Assembly (NCBI RefSeq): GCF_000226255.1
Contig: NZ_AGFG01000004.1
Coordinates: 7,720-71,719, forward strand
DNA: 64,000 nt
DNA from: Desulfovibrio sp. A2
GTDB taxonomy: Bacteria > Desulfobacterota > Desulfovibrionia > Desulfovibrionales > Desulfovibrionaceae
Reading direction: 5' to 3'
Shown: positions 54,424 to 62,864 of the stretch, in pieces
Layout: every line of letters begins with the position of its first letter
How positions within the stretch are numbered: the stretch's first letter is position 1
Position numbers and translations under genes: made by a program
The notes under the pieces: generated by a model
Told to the model about the DNA's origin: nothing
Database searches by the model: none
Seen by the model: only the letters and a program-made list of their open reading frames with translations

Positions 54424-54662
54424 ATCCGGATGGGCGTGAATCCTTCGCGCGTGCGGGGGCGGGGCGTGGGCGCTTGCGACACGAACACGCGCGGGTTTTC
54501 CATGAAGGCGTCCAGATCGACGATGCGGAACCGGTTCAGCCGGGGGCCACGGCGCGGGATTGCCCCCTCGCGGGCGTAGATGCTGAAGCGCTTCACGCTG
54601 TAGCCCAGGTACGCGGCGGCCTGTTTGGTGTTGAGGTAGCCGGGCGGCATGTCGGCGGGCAT
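54420..54662 (-). CDS. Excisionase-like / AlpA-type HTH protein
   Basis: An 80-residue protein with a MerR/AlpA-like winged HTH: YLNTKQAAAYLGYSVKRFSI, then GAIPRRGPRLNRFRIVDLD. GGAGG precedes the ATG. Such proteins control recombination direction or prophage gene expression. It is translationally coupled to the integrase. Confidence 0.85.
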   Translation of the reverse strand: MPADMPPGYLNTKQAAAYLGYSVKRFSIYAREGAIPRRGPRLNRFRIVDLDAFMENPRVFVSQAPTPRPRTREGFTPIRI

Positions 54663-54672
54663 GGGACCTCCG

Positions 54673-54834
54673 TCATGCGCGGCGCGCCAACTGGGCGCGC
54701 TGCCGGTCGAGCCGTTCCGGCGCGTTGGCCGAGACGAATGCGGCGGGCATCACCGCCGTGACGATGATGTTCCGGACGAGTAGTTCGCCGCCAAGGGGGC
54801 GTGGCGGCATCGGGGATGGGACAAAGGCAGACAT
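54673..54834 (-). CDS. Small phage protein
   Basis: A 53-residue protein (MSAFVPSPMPPRPLGGELLV at the start, ending in basic RQRAQLARRA). A very good AGGAGG site lies five bases before the ATG, and the start is just downstream of an operator (54862-54878), so it is the first gene of the leftward transcript. There is no known domain. Confidence 0.55.
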   Translation of the reverse strand: MSAFVPSPMPPRPLGGELLVRNIIVTAVMPAAFVSANAPERLDRQRAQLARRA

Positions 54835-54861
54835 AAGCACCTCCTTGAAGGTGCCTAATTA

Positions 54862-54910
54862 GGACGATACGTCTCAAGAATCAAGGCTAATTGGGACGAT
54901 TCGTCTCAAG
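54862..54910. promoter_or_regulatory. Operator pair for the leftward transcript
   Basis: Two similar sites, GGACGATACGTCTCAAG (54862-54878) and GGGACGATTCGTCTCAAG (54893-54910), lie 31 bases apart upstream of the excisionase-integrase group. The second is inside the 3' end of the repressor gene. Both match the sites at 55208-55249. Confidence 0.65.
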
Positions 54911-55174
54911 CAGTCCCCGCTCGGTGGCTTCCTTGCTGATTTTCCAGACTAGGCTGGGGAAGTCGGTGTCGAGGACTGCTGCCATGGCGTAAGCCTCGCC
55001 CAGCATGAGTCTGCGGCCGCGATTCTCTTCGGATCTGCACCAGCGCCAGAGGCGCACGCCGGAGGTTTCGCCGAACACGCGTCGTCCGAAATCGGAATGA
55101 CTCATGCCTTTTTGTTCAACCATTTCAGCTACAATAGTGACAAAGGCGCGTTCGAAGAGCAGGTTTTTTTCCAT
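54887..55174 (-). CDS. Predicted phage repressor
   Basis: A 95-residue protein (MEKNLLFERAFVTIVAEMVE at the start) with a possible HTH over KGMSHSDFGRRVFGETSGVR. It is placed between two operator groups and divergent from the early genes, the position of a CI/C-type repressor. The frame is open upstream to 55270, but 55174 is the more likely start because the upstream part overlaps the operators. Confidence 0.65.
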   Translation of the reverse strand: MEKNLLFERAFVTIVAEMVEQKGMSHSDFGRRVFGETSGVRLWRWCRSEENRGRRLMLGEAYAMAAVLDTDFPSLVWKISKEATERGLLETNRPN

Positions 55175-55207
55175 GGTCTCAACATAGCGGACGTGCGGTC
55201 CTACTGT

Positions 55208-55249
55208 CTTGAGACATATTGTCCTTGACATGACGGGACGTATCGTCCC
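55208..55249. promoter_or_regulatory. Operator pair and promoter for early rightward genes
   Basis: CTTGAGACATATTGTCC (55208-55224) and the near-palindrome GGGACGTATCGTCCC (55235-55249) share the GGGACGnnnCGTCtC pattern. A perfect TTGACA (55225-55230) sits between them, so repressor binding would block polymerase. GTCTCAA recurs at 55176-55182 beside the repressor start. Confidence 0.65.
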
Positions 55250-55260
55250 AATAAGGGGGC

Positions 55261-55590
55261 ATGAAAGCAACCGAACTTCTCCTCAGTCGTATGGTCCGGC
55301 GGCATGGGAATTACTCCGCCACGGCCCGATCCCTCGGGCTGATCCCGCGCTGCCTGCGCCGCACCCGGCGCGCCTCGAACACCCCAACCCGGCGCATCAT
55401 CGTGCTGGCCGGCAAGTTGTACGTCCTGCGCGAGCTGTTGTCGCAACTCCGCGCGGCGGGCGCAGTCACGGACGATGATCTGCGCTCGGCATGGGAGGCC
55501 ATGTCCTCTTCGGAAACCCCTAGCCCCAAACCCGCGCCGCGCGCCACGTCGGTGTCCAAGCTTGGGAGGCGTCACAATGCAAGCGCATGA
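55261..55590 (+). CDS. Early phage regulatory protein (HTH-like)
   Basis: A 109-residue basic protein. The N-terminal half (LLLSRMVRRHGNYSATARSL, then GLIPRCLRRTRRASN) looks like a helix-turn-helix of Cro or Fis type. It is the first gene to the right of the operator region, with AAGGGGG before the ATG, so a Cro-like role is likely but unproven. Its last bases overlap the next gene. Confidence 0.65.
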   Translation: MKATELLLSRMVRRHGNYSATARSLGLIPRCLRRTRRASNTPTRRIIVLAGKLYVLRELLSQLRAAGAVTDDDLRSAWEAMSSSETPSPKPAPRATSVSKLGRRHNASA

Positions 55591-56053
55591 CGCCCGCCCC
55601 TTGCATCACCTGGACGCCGTGGACGCCTTCAAGCTGGCCGTGGAGCAGAGCGGCCTGTCCCTTCCCGAAATCGCCAAACGCATGGGCTGGTCCATGCCCC
55701 AAGCTCGGCGGGTGTTCTCCGCCGAGAAGTACTTCCCCTCGTTCCCCGACCTGCCCCGGTTCTGCATCGCGGTGGGCAACCTGACCGTGGTGCACTGGCT
55801 GCTGGCCAAGGCCGCACCCGACGACCAGGCCCAACCCCACGCCACCCTCGACTGCGCCTCGCTGCTGCTGCGCGTGGCCGACCTCTTCACGGAGGTTGGT
55901 CACGTGGCCGAGGAAGCCTGCCGCGCCGCGTCCGACGACCGGCTGCAAGCAATCGAGCTGCGCCGCCTGCTGAAGGAACTGGCCGACGTGCTCGAACGCG
56001 GCATGGCCCTTGTGGGCGACCTGCGCCAGATGGAGCGCATGGCCGATGCCTAG
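55577..56053 (+). CDS. CII-like phage regulatory protein
   Basis: A 158-residue protein with an N-terminal HTH (AVEQSGLSLPEIAKRMGWSM, then PQARRVFSAEKYFPSF) and a C-terminal helical part (ELRRLLKELADVLERGMALV), the layout of phage CII-type regulators. GGGAGGC precedes the ATG at 55577. It overlaps both neighbours slightly, as expected for a compact early operon. Confidence 0.7.
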   Translation: MQAHDARPLHHLDAVDAFKLAVEQSGLSLPEIAKRMGWSMPQARRVFSAEKYFPSFPDLPRFCIAVGNLTVVHWLLAKAAPDDQAQPHATLDCASLLLRVADLFTEVGHVAEEACRAASDDRLQAIELRRLLKELADVLERGMALVGDLRQMERMADA

Positions 56054-56252
56054 CCCCTGCTGCCCCAGAACCCCGCAGGAAGCGGGCTGCGCCACCGTGG
56101 AGGCCCTGAAACGGGCCGCCGTGGCGCGCCCGCACCTGCGGCCATGCCCTCGCTACCGGGGCTCGCGGGGGACCATGCTGTGGATCTACCGGACGCACTG
56201 CTCAAGCTGCCCCCGGAATCAGGAGGCGAAGGGGGAAGGCCGCCATGGATAA
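56046..56252 (+). CDS. Small Cys-containing phage protein
   Basis: A 68-residue protein starting in an ATG that overlaps the stop of the CII-like gene and ending inside the start of the replication gene. Cys pairs CCPRTPQEAGC and HCSSCPRN suggest a small zinc finger. Tight overlaps on both sides support it as real. Confidence 0.55.
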   Translation: MPSPCCPRTPQEAGCATVEALKRAAVARPHLRPCPRYRGSRGTMLWIYRTHCSSCPRNQEAKGEGRHG

Positions 56253-59094
56253 CGGCATCCGCACGGAGGAGATTATCCGCGCATTGCTCGGAGATCGCCG
56301 CTTCGACTTCAAGGAAGAGGCCAACTACCTGCGCCGGGGCGTGTGCCCCTGCTGCGGCAAGCGCACCCTCTACGTGGGCAAGCAGAAGCCGTGGATGCTG
56401 CGCTGCGAACGGCTGAACAAATGCGGGTTCGAGGAACCCACGCGCGAGGCGCTGCCCGACCTGTTCGAGGACTTCGCGCGGCGCTTCCCGCCCACGGAAG
56501 AAAACCGTCAGGCAACGGCAGATGCCTACCTTGGCCTTGACCGCGGCTTCGACCTTTCGCGCATTCGCGGCTGGTACGAGCAGGCGGCATGGCCGGTGCC
56601 GGGCACCACGGACTACGTGCCCACGGTGCGCTTCTACCTGGACGAGGGGCGCACCCGCTGGTGGGACCGGCTGATAGGCCGCACCAAGAAGGACGGCCAG
56701 AAGGCCCACTTCGGCGGCAAGCGCAAGGACGACGGCACGCTGTTCCAGGGCGACGTGTGGACGCCGCCGGGGCAGCAGATCAACGACGGCGACCGGGTGT
56801 GGCTGGTGGAGGGCATCTTTCACGCCATCGCGCTGGCCCTTTCCGGGCACAAGGCGGCGGCCTGCTTCTCGTGCAACCACTTCCCGGCGGCGTTCATTCA
56901 GGCCCACAAGGGGCGGCGCATCCGCTGGGTGCTGGCCATGGATTCGGACAAGGCCGGGTCCAAGTGGTGCAAGACGCACCACAAGACGCTCAAGGCCATG
57001 GGCGAACTGGCCCTTGTGTGCATGCTGCCCGATGGCCGCGACTGGGACGACCTGTACCGGGCGGGGCGCATAGACGACGCCTTCATCCGCGACCGCCTGT
57101 ACTACGGGCGACTGTTCATGGCCGAGACGGTGCAGGAGAAGGCGTACATCCACTACACCCGCAACCGGCGCATGACCTTCATCATGGACTTCGAGAACGC
57201 GCTGTACTCCATCAAGCTGGGCGCGGACTTCGAGAAGGGGCTGGCCGAGGCGGCCGGGCAGTGGATGGAGCAGGAACTGGAGGCCAAGCGCGCGGGCAAG
57301 GTGCCGACCGCCGCCCCGGCCAGCGCGGTGGCCACCGCCCCGGCCAGCACGGCGGAGGGGGCTGGGCAGGGCGGCGACGCAGATCCCGCCGCCGACACGC
57401 CCGCGCCCGCACCCACGCCCCCCAATCCCCCAAACCCGATAGACGCCGTGCTCGATTCACCCACCGGGCGCGACCTGTTCGCCATGCACTGCGGCATCGA
57501 CCAGATATCCAACGTGCTGCCCAAGTTCCTGTACATGGAGCGCGACGCCCTGATGGACGAACAGCGCTACGTGTTCGGCATCTCCTACGCCAACGGGCAG
57601 GCCGACGACCTGATCGCGCTGGAGGGCACTGCCATCACCAGCCCGGACGCCTTCCACAAGGCCATGCTGAACCGGTCGCGCGGGGGCACCTTTGACGGCG
57701 ACGCCCGGCAGCTGAAGATACTGCGCGACCGCTGGCTGAACAGCCGCATGACCACCGTGAGCGCGCTGCCCTTCGTGGGCTACGACCGCGAATCCGACGC
57801 GTGGATCTTTCAGGAGCACGCATGGAGCAAGGGCCGCAAGCTGGCCGTGAACAAGCACGGCTACTTCGAGGTGAACCGGCGCGGCGTGAAGTCGATGCTG
57901 AACGGCGTGTACATCCGCACCGATGGCCGCTTCACGCCGGACTGGCTGGACAACTACGCAAAGGCCTTCCACTGGCAGGGGCTGGCCACGCTGGCCTACT
58001 GGCTGGGGTCGCTGTTCGTGCAGCAGATCCGCGCGCGGCACAAGACGTTCCCCTTTCTTGAACTGACCGGCGAGCCGGGCGCGGGCAAGTCCACCATCCT
58101 GGAGTTTCTGTGGAAGTGCGTGGGCCGCGACGACTACGAAGGCTTCGACCTGCTGAAGGCCACCCCCGCCGGGCGGCGGCGCGCCTTTTCGCAGGTGAGC
58201 AACCTGCCGGTGGTCATCATCGAATCGGACCGCGACAACGGCGACAAGGACGCCAAGCAGCGGCAGTTCGGCTTTGACGAGGTGAAGCCCTTCTACAACG
58301 GGCGCGGCACCGGCACGCTGGGCGTGGCCAAGCGCTCCAACGACGTGGAGGAACACCTGTTCCAGGCGTCGCTGGTCATCAGCCAGAATGCCGAGGTGGA
58401 CGGGTCGGAGGCGCTGCTGCAGCGCATCGTGCACTGCCACGCCGACAAGAAGCACCACAAGACCGGCACGCGCGACGTGGCCCGGTGGTTCGAGCGGCAG
58501 ACGGCGGCCGACGTGGGCGGCTTTCTGGGCGCGGCCCTGTCGCACGAGCGCGAGATTCTGGACGCCTACGCGGCGGCCTTCGACAGCATCGAAACCCGCT
58601 ACACCGACAGCGGCGCCCTGAAGAACGAGCGCATCATCAAGAACCACGCGCAGATTGCCGCGTGCGGCCACGCCCTGAAGGTGCTGTTTCCCACCATGTC
58701 GGACTACCTGCGCGAAGGGCTGACCGAATACCTGTTCCTGCGGGCCAAGGCGCGGGAACAACGCCTGGCTGCGGACCACCCGCTGGTGGAGCAGTTCTGG
58801 GACACCTACGACTACCTGTCCATCCAGCTGACCAAGACCACCTCGCGGTTGGACCCGCTGAACCACGACCGGCGCGACGGCGTCATTGCCGTGAACTTCA
58901 ACCAGTTTCTGGAGGCCTGCCGCAACTGCGGCCAGCCCACCCCCGACATAGGCGCGCTGAAAAAGCTGCTGCCCGCCGGGAATGCCCGGCGCTTCATTGC
59001 CGCCAACCGCAGCGTGCATTCGCAGCACGAGAAGAAGACCGTGAAGTGCTGGCTGTTCCAGGCCGCCAAACTGCCCACCCCGGAGGAAGATTGA
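56245..59094 (+). CDS. Phage/satellite primase-helicase replication protein
   Basis: A 949-residue protein. The N-terminus is a zinc-binding primase motif (C34, C36/C37, C54, C60) followed by a Toprim-like part (WLVEGIFHAIALALSGHKAA, then VLAMDSDKAGSKW). After an Ala/Pro-rich linker (~residues 355-395) comes a helicase domain with Walker A LTGEPGAGKSTILEFLW near residue 610 and IIESDRDNGDKD as a B-like segment. The last ~75 residues form a winged-helix-like end (RRDGVIAVNFNQFLEACRNC). This resembles P4-type alpha/DUF927-like replication proteins. Confidence 0.85.
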   Translation: MDNGIRTEEIIRALLGDRRFDFKEEANYLRRGVCPCCGKRTLYVGKQKPWMLRCERLNKCGFEEPTREALPDLFEDFARRFPPTEENRQATADAYLGLDRGFDLSRIRGWYEQAAWPVPGTTDYVPTVRFYLDEGRTRWWDRLIGRTKKDGQKAHFGGKRKDDGTLFQGDVWTPPGQQINDGDRVWLVEGIFHAIALALSGHKAAACFSCNHFPAAFIQAHKGRRIRWVLAMDSDKAGSKWCKTHHKTLKAMGELALVCMLPDGRDWDDLYRAGRIDDAFIRDRLYYGRLFMAETVQEKAYIHYTRNRRMTFIMDFENALYSIKLGADFEKGLAEAAGQWMEQELEAKRAGKVPTAAPASAVATAPASTAEGAGQGGDADPAADTPAPAPTPPNPPNPIDAVLDSPTGRDLFAMHCGIDQISNVLPKFLYMERDALMDEQRYVFGISYANGQADDLIALEGTAITSPDAFHKAMLNRSRGGTFDGDARQLKILRDRWLNSRMTTVSALPFVGYDRESDAWIFQEHAWSKGRKLAVNKHGYFEVNRRGVKSMLNGVYIRTDGRFTPDWLDNYAKAFHWQGLATLAYWLGSLFVQQIRARHKTFPFLELTGEPGAGKSTILEFLWKCVGRDDYEGFDLLKATPAGRRRAFSQVSNLPVVIIESDRDNGDKDAKQRQFGFDEVKPFYNGRGTGTLGVAKRSNDVEEHLFQASLVISQNAEVDGSEALLQRIVHCHADKKHHKTGTRDVARWFERQTAADVGGFLGAALSHEREILDAYAAAFDSIETRYTDSGALKNERIIKNHAQIAACGHALKVLFPTMSDYLREGLTEYLFLRAKAREQRLAADHPLVEQFWDTYDYLSIQLTKTTSRLDPLNHDRRDGVIAVNFNQFLEACRNCGQPTPDIGALKKLLPAGNARRFIAANRSVHSQHEKKTVKCWLFQAAKLPTPEED

Positions 59095-59095
59095 G

Positions 59096-59695
59096 ATGGA
59101 AACCCGTCTTGCCGACACCGACCAAGGAATGGCCCTGTACACCATCGGGCGTGACCGACTGCACCGCCTGCTGGCCATCTGGAGCATGCTTTCCGGCGTG
59201 CCGGAAGATGCGCTGCGCTGCCAGACGGAAACCATGTTCGGGCTGGAGGGAGAAGACGCGGACAACCCGGCGCGCGTGCATGCCGCAGGGGAATACGTGT
59301 TGCGCATGAACGCCGTTCTGCTGGAGAAGGGGGCGCGCGTGGGGGCTGCTGCTGCGGGCGCGTACATGCGGGCCGTGGGCGGGAAGGCGGAGGAGCCGGA
59401 GTTGGCCAGGGTGTTCTGGCAGGAATTCGACCGGCTGCAACAGCGCGTGGGCGGGCTGGATCATTCACGCACCCCGGCGCGCATCGCCGTCAACCTGAAC
59501 CAGTTCTTGCGGCTTTCCGCCGAGCATGGCGGCCCCGGCTTCGACAGCGCCGAACTGAAGGCGGCCCTGCGGGCAAGCCAGCGCCATGTGCTGGTGGCGG
59601 CGAACCGCTGCGTTCATTCCCGTCGCCCCGGCAAGGCGTACAAGTGCTGGGTGTTCGAGCGGGGGGACGTTGCCCCTGACTCGGCAGATGGTTGA
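59096..59695 (+). CDS. Hypothetical protein sharing the primase C-terminal domain
   Basis: A 199-residue protein starting one base after the primase stop. Its last ~70 residues (RTPARIAVNLNQFLRLSAEH, HVLVAANRCVHSRRPGKAYK, CWVF) line up with the C-terminus of the primase (RRDGVIAVNFNQFLEACRNC, RFIAANRSVHSQHEKKTVKC, WLF). The N-terminal ~125 residues are helical and different. It may compete with or assist the primase in binding DNA or partner proteins. Confidence 0.72.
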   Translation: METRLADTDQGMALYTIGRDRLHRLLAIWSMLSGVPEDALRCQTETMFGLEGEDADNPARVHAAGEYVLRMNAVLLEKGARVGAAAAGAYMRAVGGKAEEPELARVFWQEFDRLQQRVGGLDHSRTPARIAVNLNQFLRLSAEHGGPGFDSAELKAALRASQRHVLVAANRCVHSRRPGKAYKCWVFERGDVAPDSADG

Positions 59696-59720
59696 TCCTG
59701 CCCCGCACACCGCCACAAGG

Positions 59721-59755
59721 CCCCGCTACCCCGATGGGTGGCGGGGTTTTTGTTT
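59721..59755 (+). terminator. Terminator of the early phage operon
   Basis: CCCCGCTACCC and GGGTGGCGGGG form an 11-bp stem (one G-U) with a 4-base loop, followed by TTTTTGTTT. It lies 26 bases after the last early gene. Confidence 0.9.
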
Positions 59756-60452
59756 AACAGACTGTAATCATGTACATACGCGCGTTACACGCGCATGCGT
59801 GCGCGCCGCGCGCGAAAAGGCGTTTTCCAAACGCAAGGCCTCGTCGCAATTGGTGTGAGCGGTGATGAAATTCATTTTTTATATCTAAATATTTAAAAGA
59901 TATAATTAAATCGCCTCACCGCAATCCACACCTCGATTTTTCGTGGCGGTTAGACCTAACCGCTGCATATCTCCGCCTCACACCGCAGCAGGTGTGCGCT
60001 AACCTGTTGAAATCGCATGTTTCGTCGGATGGGCAAAAGCGGAGAGGTGTGAGAAAAAGTGCTTTGATGGCAATGTGTTGCGATGGAATATGAGGGGGCT
60101 CACACCGCACACACCAGGCAGAAAGTAGGGGGGCAAATTCAGGTGGGGCATGGGCGTAAAGCATTCGAGGCGTACTGGCGGGAATCACCAGCTACCCCGG
60201 AAACAGGTTTTGTATGCAACAATACGAAGGATATTGCGTGTGCCCTCAGCTCACATGTATATGCACAAGTCGCGCGGGCGGTTCTTTCGTGGCGAAGGGC
60301 TAGTATTGTGCATATAGATGCAATTGCAAACATTCAGTGTCGGAGTGTTGGTGCGTAGGGGCGCAAAGTAGTGCGGCTTCGGGGGTCGTTGGTGTGTGCA
60401 AAACGAGAGGTAAAGTTGTATGCTTTTGTTGCACTATTATTTTTTGAATTGT
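59756..60452. other. AT-rich intergenic region with direct repeats
   Basis: About 700 bases without a convincing gene. Repeats of CTCACACCGCA-type sequence occur at about 59970 and 60099, and AATTTAAAAGATATAATTAAA-like AT-rich DNA near 59885-59910 could be a replication origin or silenced promoter region. The base composition changes here from GC-rich phage backbone to AT-rich cargo. Confidence 0.4.
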
Positions 60453-62558
60453 TTATTGTTTCTGAAGTGCTTTGTATTTATGCATGGTTGATGGTGACTC
60501 GTTATTCTCTGGGGTTGAGTTTGGGTATGTCTCAACTTCGTATATGAATTCTATAATACGTCTCTTTGCGTCCGGATATGTGTCGCTCGATAGGAATTCT
60601 TGTATTGTTTTGTTGTTCTTCATGCTTTTCGCTGCGGCTTTGCAAGTGTCTATGTTTAAAAAACTTTCATCAGGTATTAGTTCAGTGGTGTTGTTTTGTT
60701 TAAGTTTAAATGATCGGCTACCAAGTAGTGCTATGTCATTTAGTGATAATGTCACGTCTTCATTGTCTTTAAGGCCTATCTCGATACAATGTATGTAGCG
60801 GAGTGCGTAGGTGGTTATTATGTCGATGTCTTTGTCTTTGGTGTTTTTTGTGAGCGGTATGGGGGCATTTTTTTTGCTGATAATTCCGTGAGATTCTGGG
60901 TTACTGAGGAGGAAATTGATATCTTTGTTAGATCCTGTTTGGAGTAGTTTGTATGCGATGTCATTCTTGTTTGTTTTTACGTGGCGAGTCTCGGCGCCAA
61001 TGAATGATGAGCAGGATATCTGGCAGTGGAATGTTGTATTTGATATTTTTGAGTCGTTAAAGACGCTAAAGTTGATGCTTCCGCCGAATATTGATGTATC
61101 TGTGAATTTGCTAAGTAGTGCATGGAGCTTGATAAAGTTTGTATGTGTGATGTTAGTGCGAATGATGTTTGCTTTATTTAATGAAAATTTTATGAGAAGT
61201 GAGTTGTCAATTGTACTGTTTGTAATGGAAGACTTTTCTGCGTTTACATTTGTAAAGGTTGCGTCTGTGAATTTGCAATTTTCAAATTGCGCACCTATGG
61301 CGTTAGTGTCGATAAGGTGTGATGATTCAAAAGTTGATGATATTATTTTTGCGCCATTGAGGTTTGTTTTGTCGAAATAAGTGTCTTTGAAGTTGAAAAA
61401 TAAAAATATTGAGTTGCTGAAGTCTGCGTTGTAAAATACTCTCTTAGAAATGTTGGTGCTAAATATTTTTTCTACTGCATGTGCGGATGTGTCTTTGTTT
61501 AAGATTCCTGAAGGAAGTTGTTGTGAGGTGCTAGTGGTTGATTTTGGAGAAATGAGAGTTTTGTTCGGTAGGTGGATGGATCTCGGTACAGAGTCGTAAA
61601 ATTCTTCAATAGCTGTCAATGTGTCTAATATTATTTTATTGATTGTACTGTCTTTGTCTGCGATGAAATTAGCTGTAGTCGTTTTGTCGCTTAGTAGCTG
61701 CTTTATGTAGGAATTGTCGTAGCTATAAGGCGTTGTGAATAATGTTAGTGATATTAATACTATAAGCATGTATATCAAGGCGTGTGCTATGGAAAACGCA
61801 TTGTTGAGAGTTGGCGACCTGTGGTGCTTAATGAATATTTCATTGTATATATAAAATGTTGTGGAAAACATGGTTATAAGTGAGAGTCTTTGTGTGAGGA
61901 GTATTCCTTCATCATTATATGGCAGTGAGTAGTATTGGAATAGGATCGATGTGGTGATGGGGGCAACTATGAATACAGCTATTGTGTAGACATGTGAGAT
62001 GGCTTTTATAAAAACTGGGGAGTCATCTTTGATTAATGCAGAAGATAGTAGTGATGTTATAATGAGGGATTTTTCGTGTTTTTTTTGGGCATCGCCTGCT
62101 GAGGTTAAGGCTTCTGAGAAGAGTTTTGTCTGTCTTGATAGATAGAAAATGTGAGCTACTGTGTAGATGTGGATTATCGTAAGTATGATTGGGGCTGCGA
62201 TAAAAAACCATGAAAGCGGTATTGGTGTGTTTAAAATAGGGATTGGTTTGGTGGTGTTGAATAGTATGTCTTCATGTGTTGTTGATACTGTTGTTACAAA
62301 AAGATATGCCAGTATCGTAAAATACGAAAATAGTGTTGCGTAGTTGCGGGAGCTTAACTTCTCAATGGACTCGCGGAGTTGAGTGTAATGTTCGTTCTCT
62401 GGGGTGCTATCCCCCATTCTGCGCTTGGGGCCTGGGATTGCTCTGCGCGACCTGGTTCTATGGCTAGGCCGGGCGTTTTCTTCTTCGGCTGTGTCGGACG
62501 CTAGGTCGGTCAGTAGCGCTTGTTCGGGGGTAATTTCGGCTGGGGGGGTATCGCTCAT
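60453..62558 (-). CDS. Membrane-anchored pentapeptide-repeat protein (cargo gene)
   Basis: A 701-residue protein, strikingly AT-rich and rich in Ile, Asn, Thr and Ser compared with all neighbours. Layout: a charged N-terminus (~1-75), about five membrane segments between ~80 and 285 (LFSYFTILAYLFVTTVST, WFFIAAPIILTIIHIYTVAH, IAVFIVAPITTSILF and others), then a soluble part. From ~385 to ~525 lies a run of pentapeptide repeats (TNLNGAKIISSTF, then GAQFENCKFTDATFTNVNAE, NKANIIRTNITHTNF). I recognise no named family. Position and base use suggest recent transfer; a defence or surface role is possible but unproven. Confidence 0.8.
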   Translation of the reverse strand: MSDTPPAEITPEQALLTDLASDTAEEENARPSHRTRSRRAIPGPKRRMGDSTPENEHYTQLRESIEKLSSRNYATLFSYFTILAYLFVTTVSTTHEDILFNTTKPIPILNTPIPLSWFFIAAPIILTIIHIYTVAHIFYLSRQTKLFSEALTSAGDAQKKHEKSLIITSLLSSALIKDDSPVFIKAISHVYTIAVFIVAPITTSILFQYYSLPYNDEGILLTQRLSLITMFSTTFYIYNEIFIKHHRSPTLNNAFSIAHALIYMLIVLISLTLFTTPYSYDNSYIKQLLSDKTTTANFIADKDSTINKIILDTLTAIEEFYDSVPRSIHLPNKTLISPKSTTSTSQQLPSGILNKDTSAHAVEKIFSTNISKRVFYNADFSNSIFLFFNFKDTYFDKTNLNGAKIISSTFESSHLIDTNAIGAQFENCKFTDATFTNVNAEKSSITNSTIDNSLLIKFSLNKANIIRTNITHTNFIKLHALLSKFTDTSIFGGSINFSVFNDSKISNTTFHCQISCSSFIGAETRHVKTNKNDIAYKLLQTGSNKDINFLLSNPESHGIISKKNAPIPLTKNTKDKDIDIITTYALRYIHCIEIGLKDNEDVTLSLNDIALLGSRSFKLKQNNTTELIPDESFLNIDTCKAAAKSMKNNKTIQEFLSSDTYPDAKRRIIEFIYEVETYPNSTPENNESPSTMHKYKALQKQ

Positions 62559-62648
62559 ATGCTTTCTGCTGGTTGAGTTTTTTTTGTCTTAATGGGGGCT
62601 AGGTAATAGGTCAACCTGTCCTGTTTAATCGACATCTGTTTCAAGGGT

Positions 62649-62682
62649 GGCCATCCAGCAGCGGTGCTGGGTGGTCTTTTTT
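62649..62682 (+). terminator. Terminator-like hairpin upstream of the pentapeptide gene
   Basis: GGCCATCCAGCA and TGCTGGGTGGTC pair over 12 positions (two G-U) around GCGG and are followed by TTTTTT on the plus strand. The gene to the left is on the minus strand, so the terminated plus-strand transcript is unknown; antisense or leader RNA is possible. Confidence 0.55.
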
Positions 62683-62864
62683 GCGCGTGGGGTTGCGTGG
62701 TTGTGCTGATAGATGTGTCGTTGCGAATGTTTATGGTTAAGTCGTGTCGTGTTGATGCGTTATGAATATCCATAATGATGGCTGACGATTTGGCTTGGTC
62801 GATAGAATTAATAACGCATTAGGGGGTTGATATGCGTTAGGTGTCGGCAAACATGGGAGGCGTT

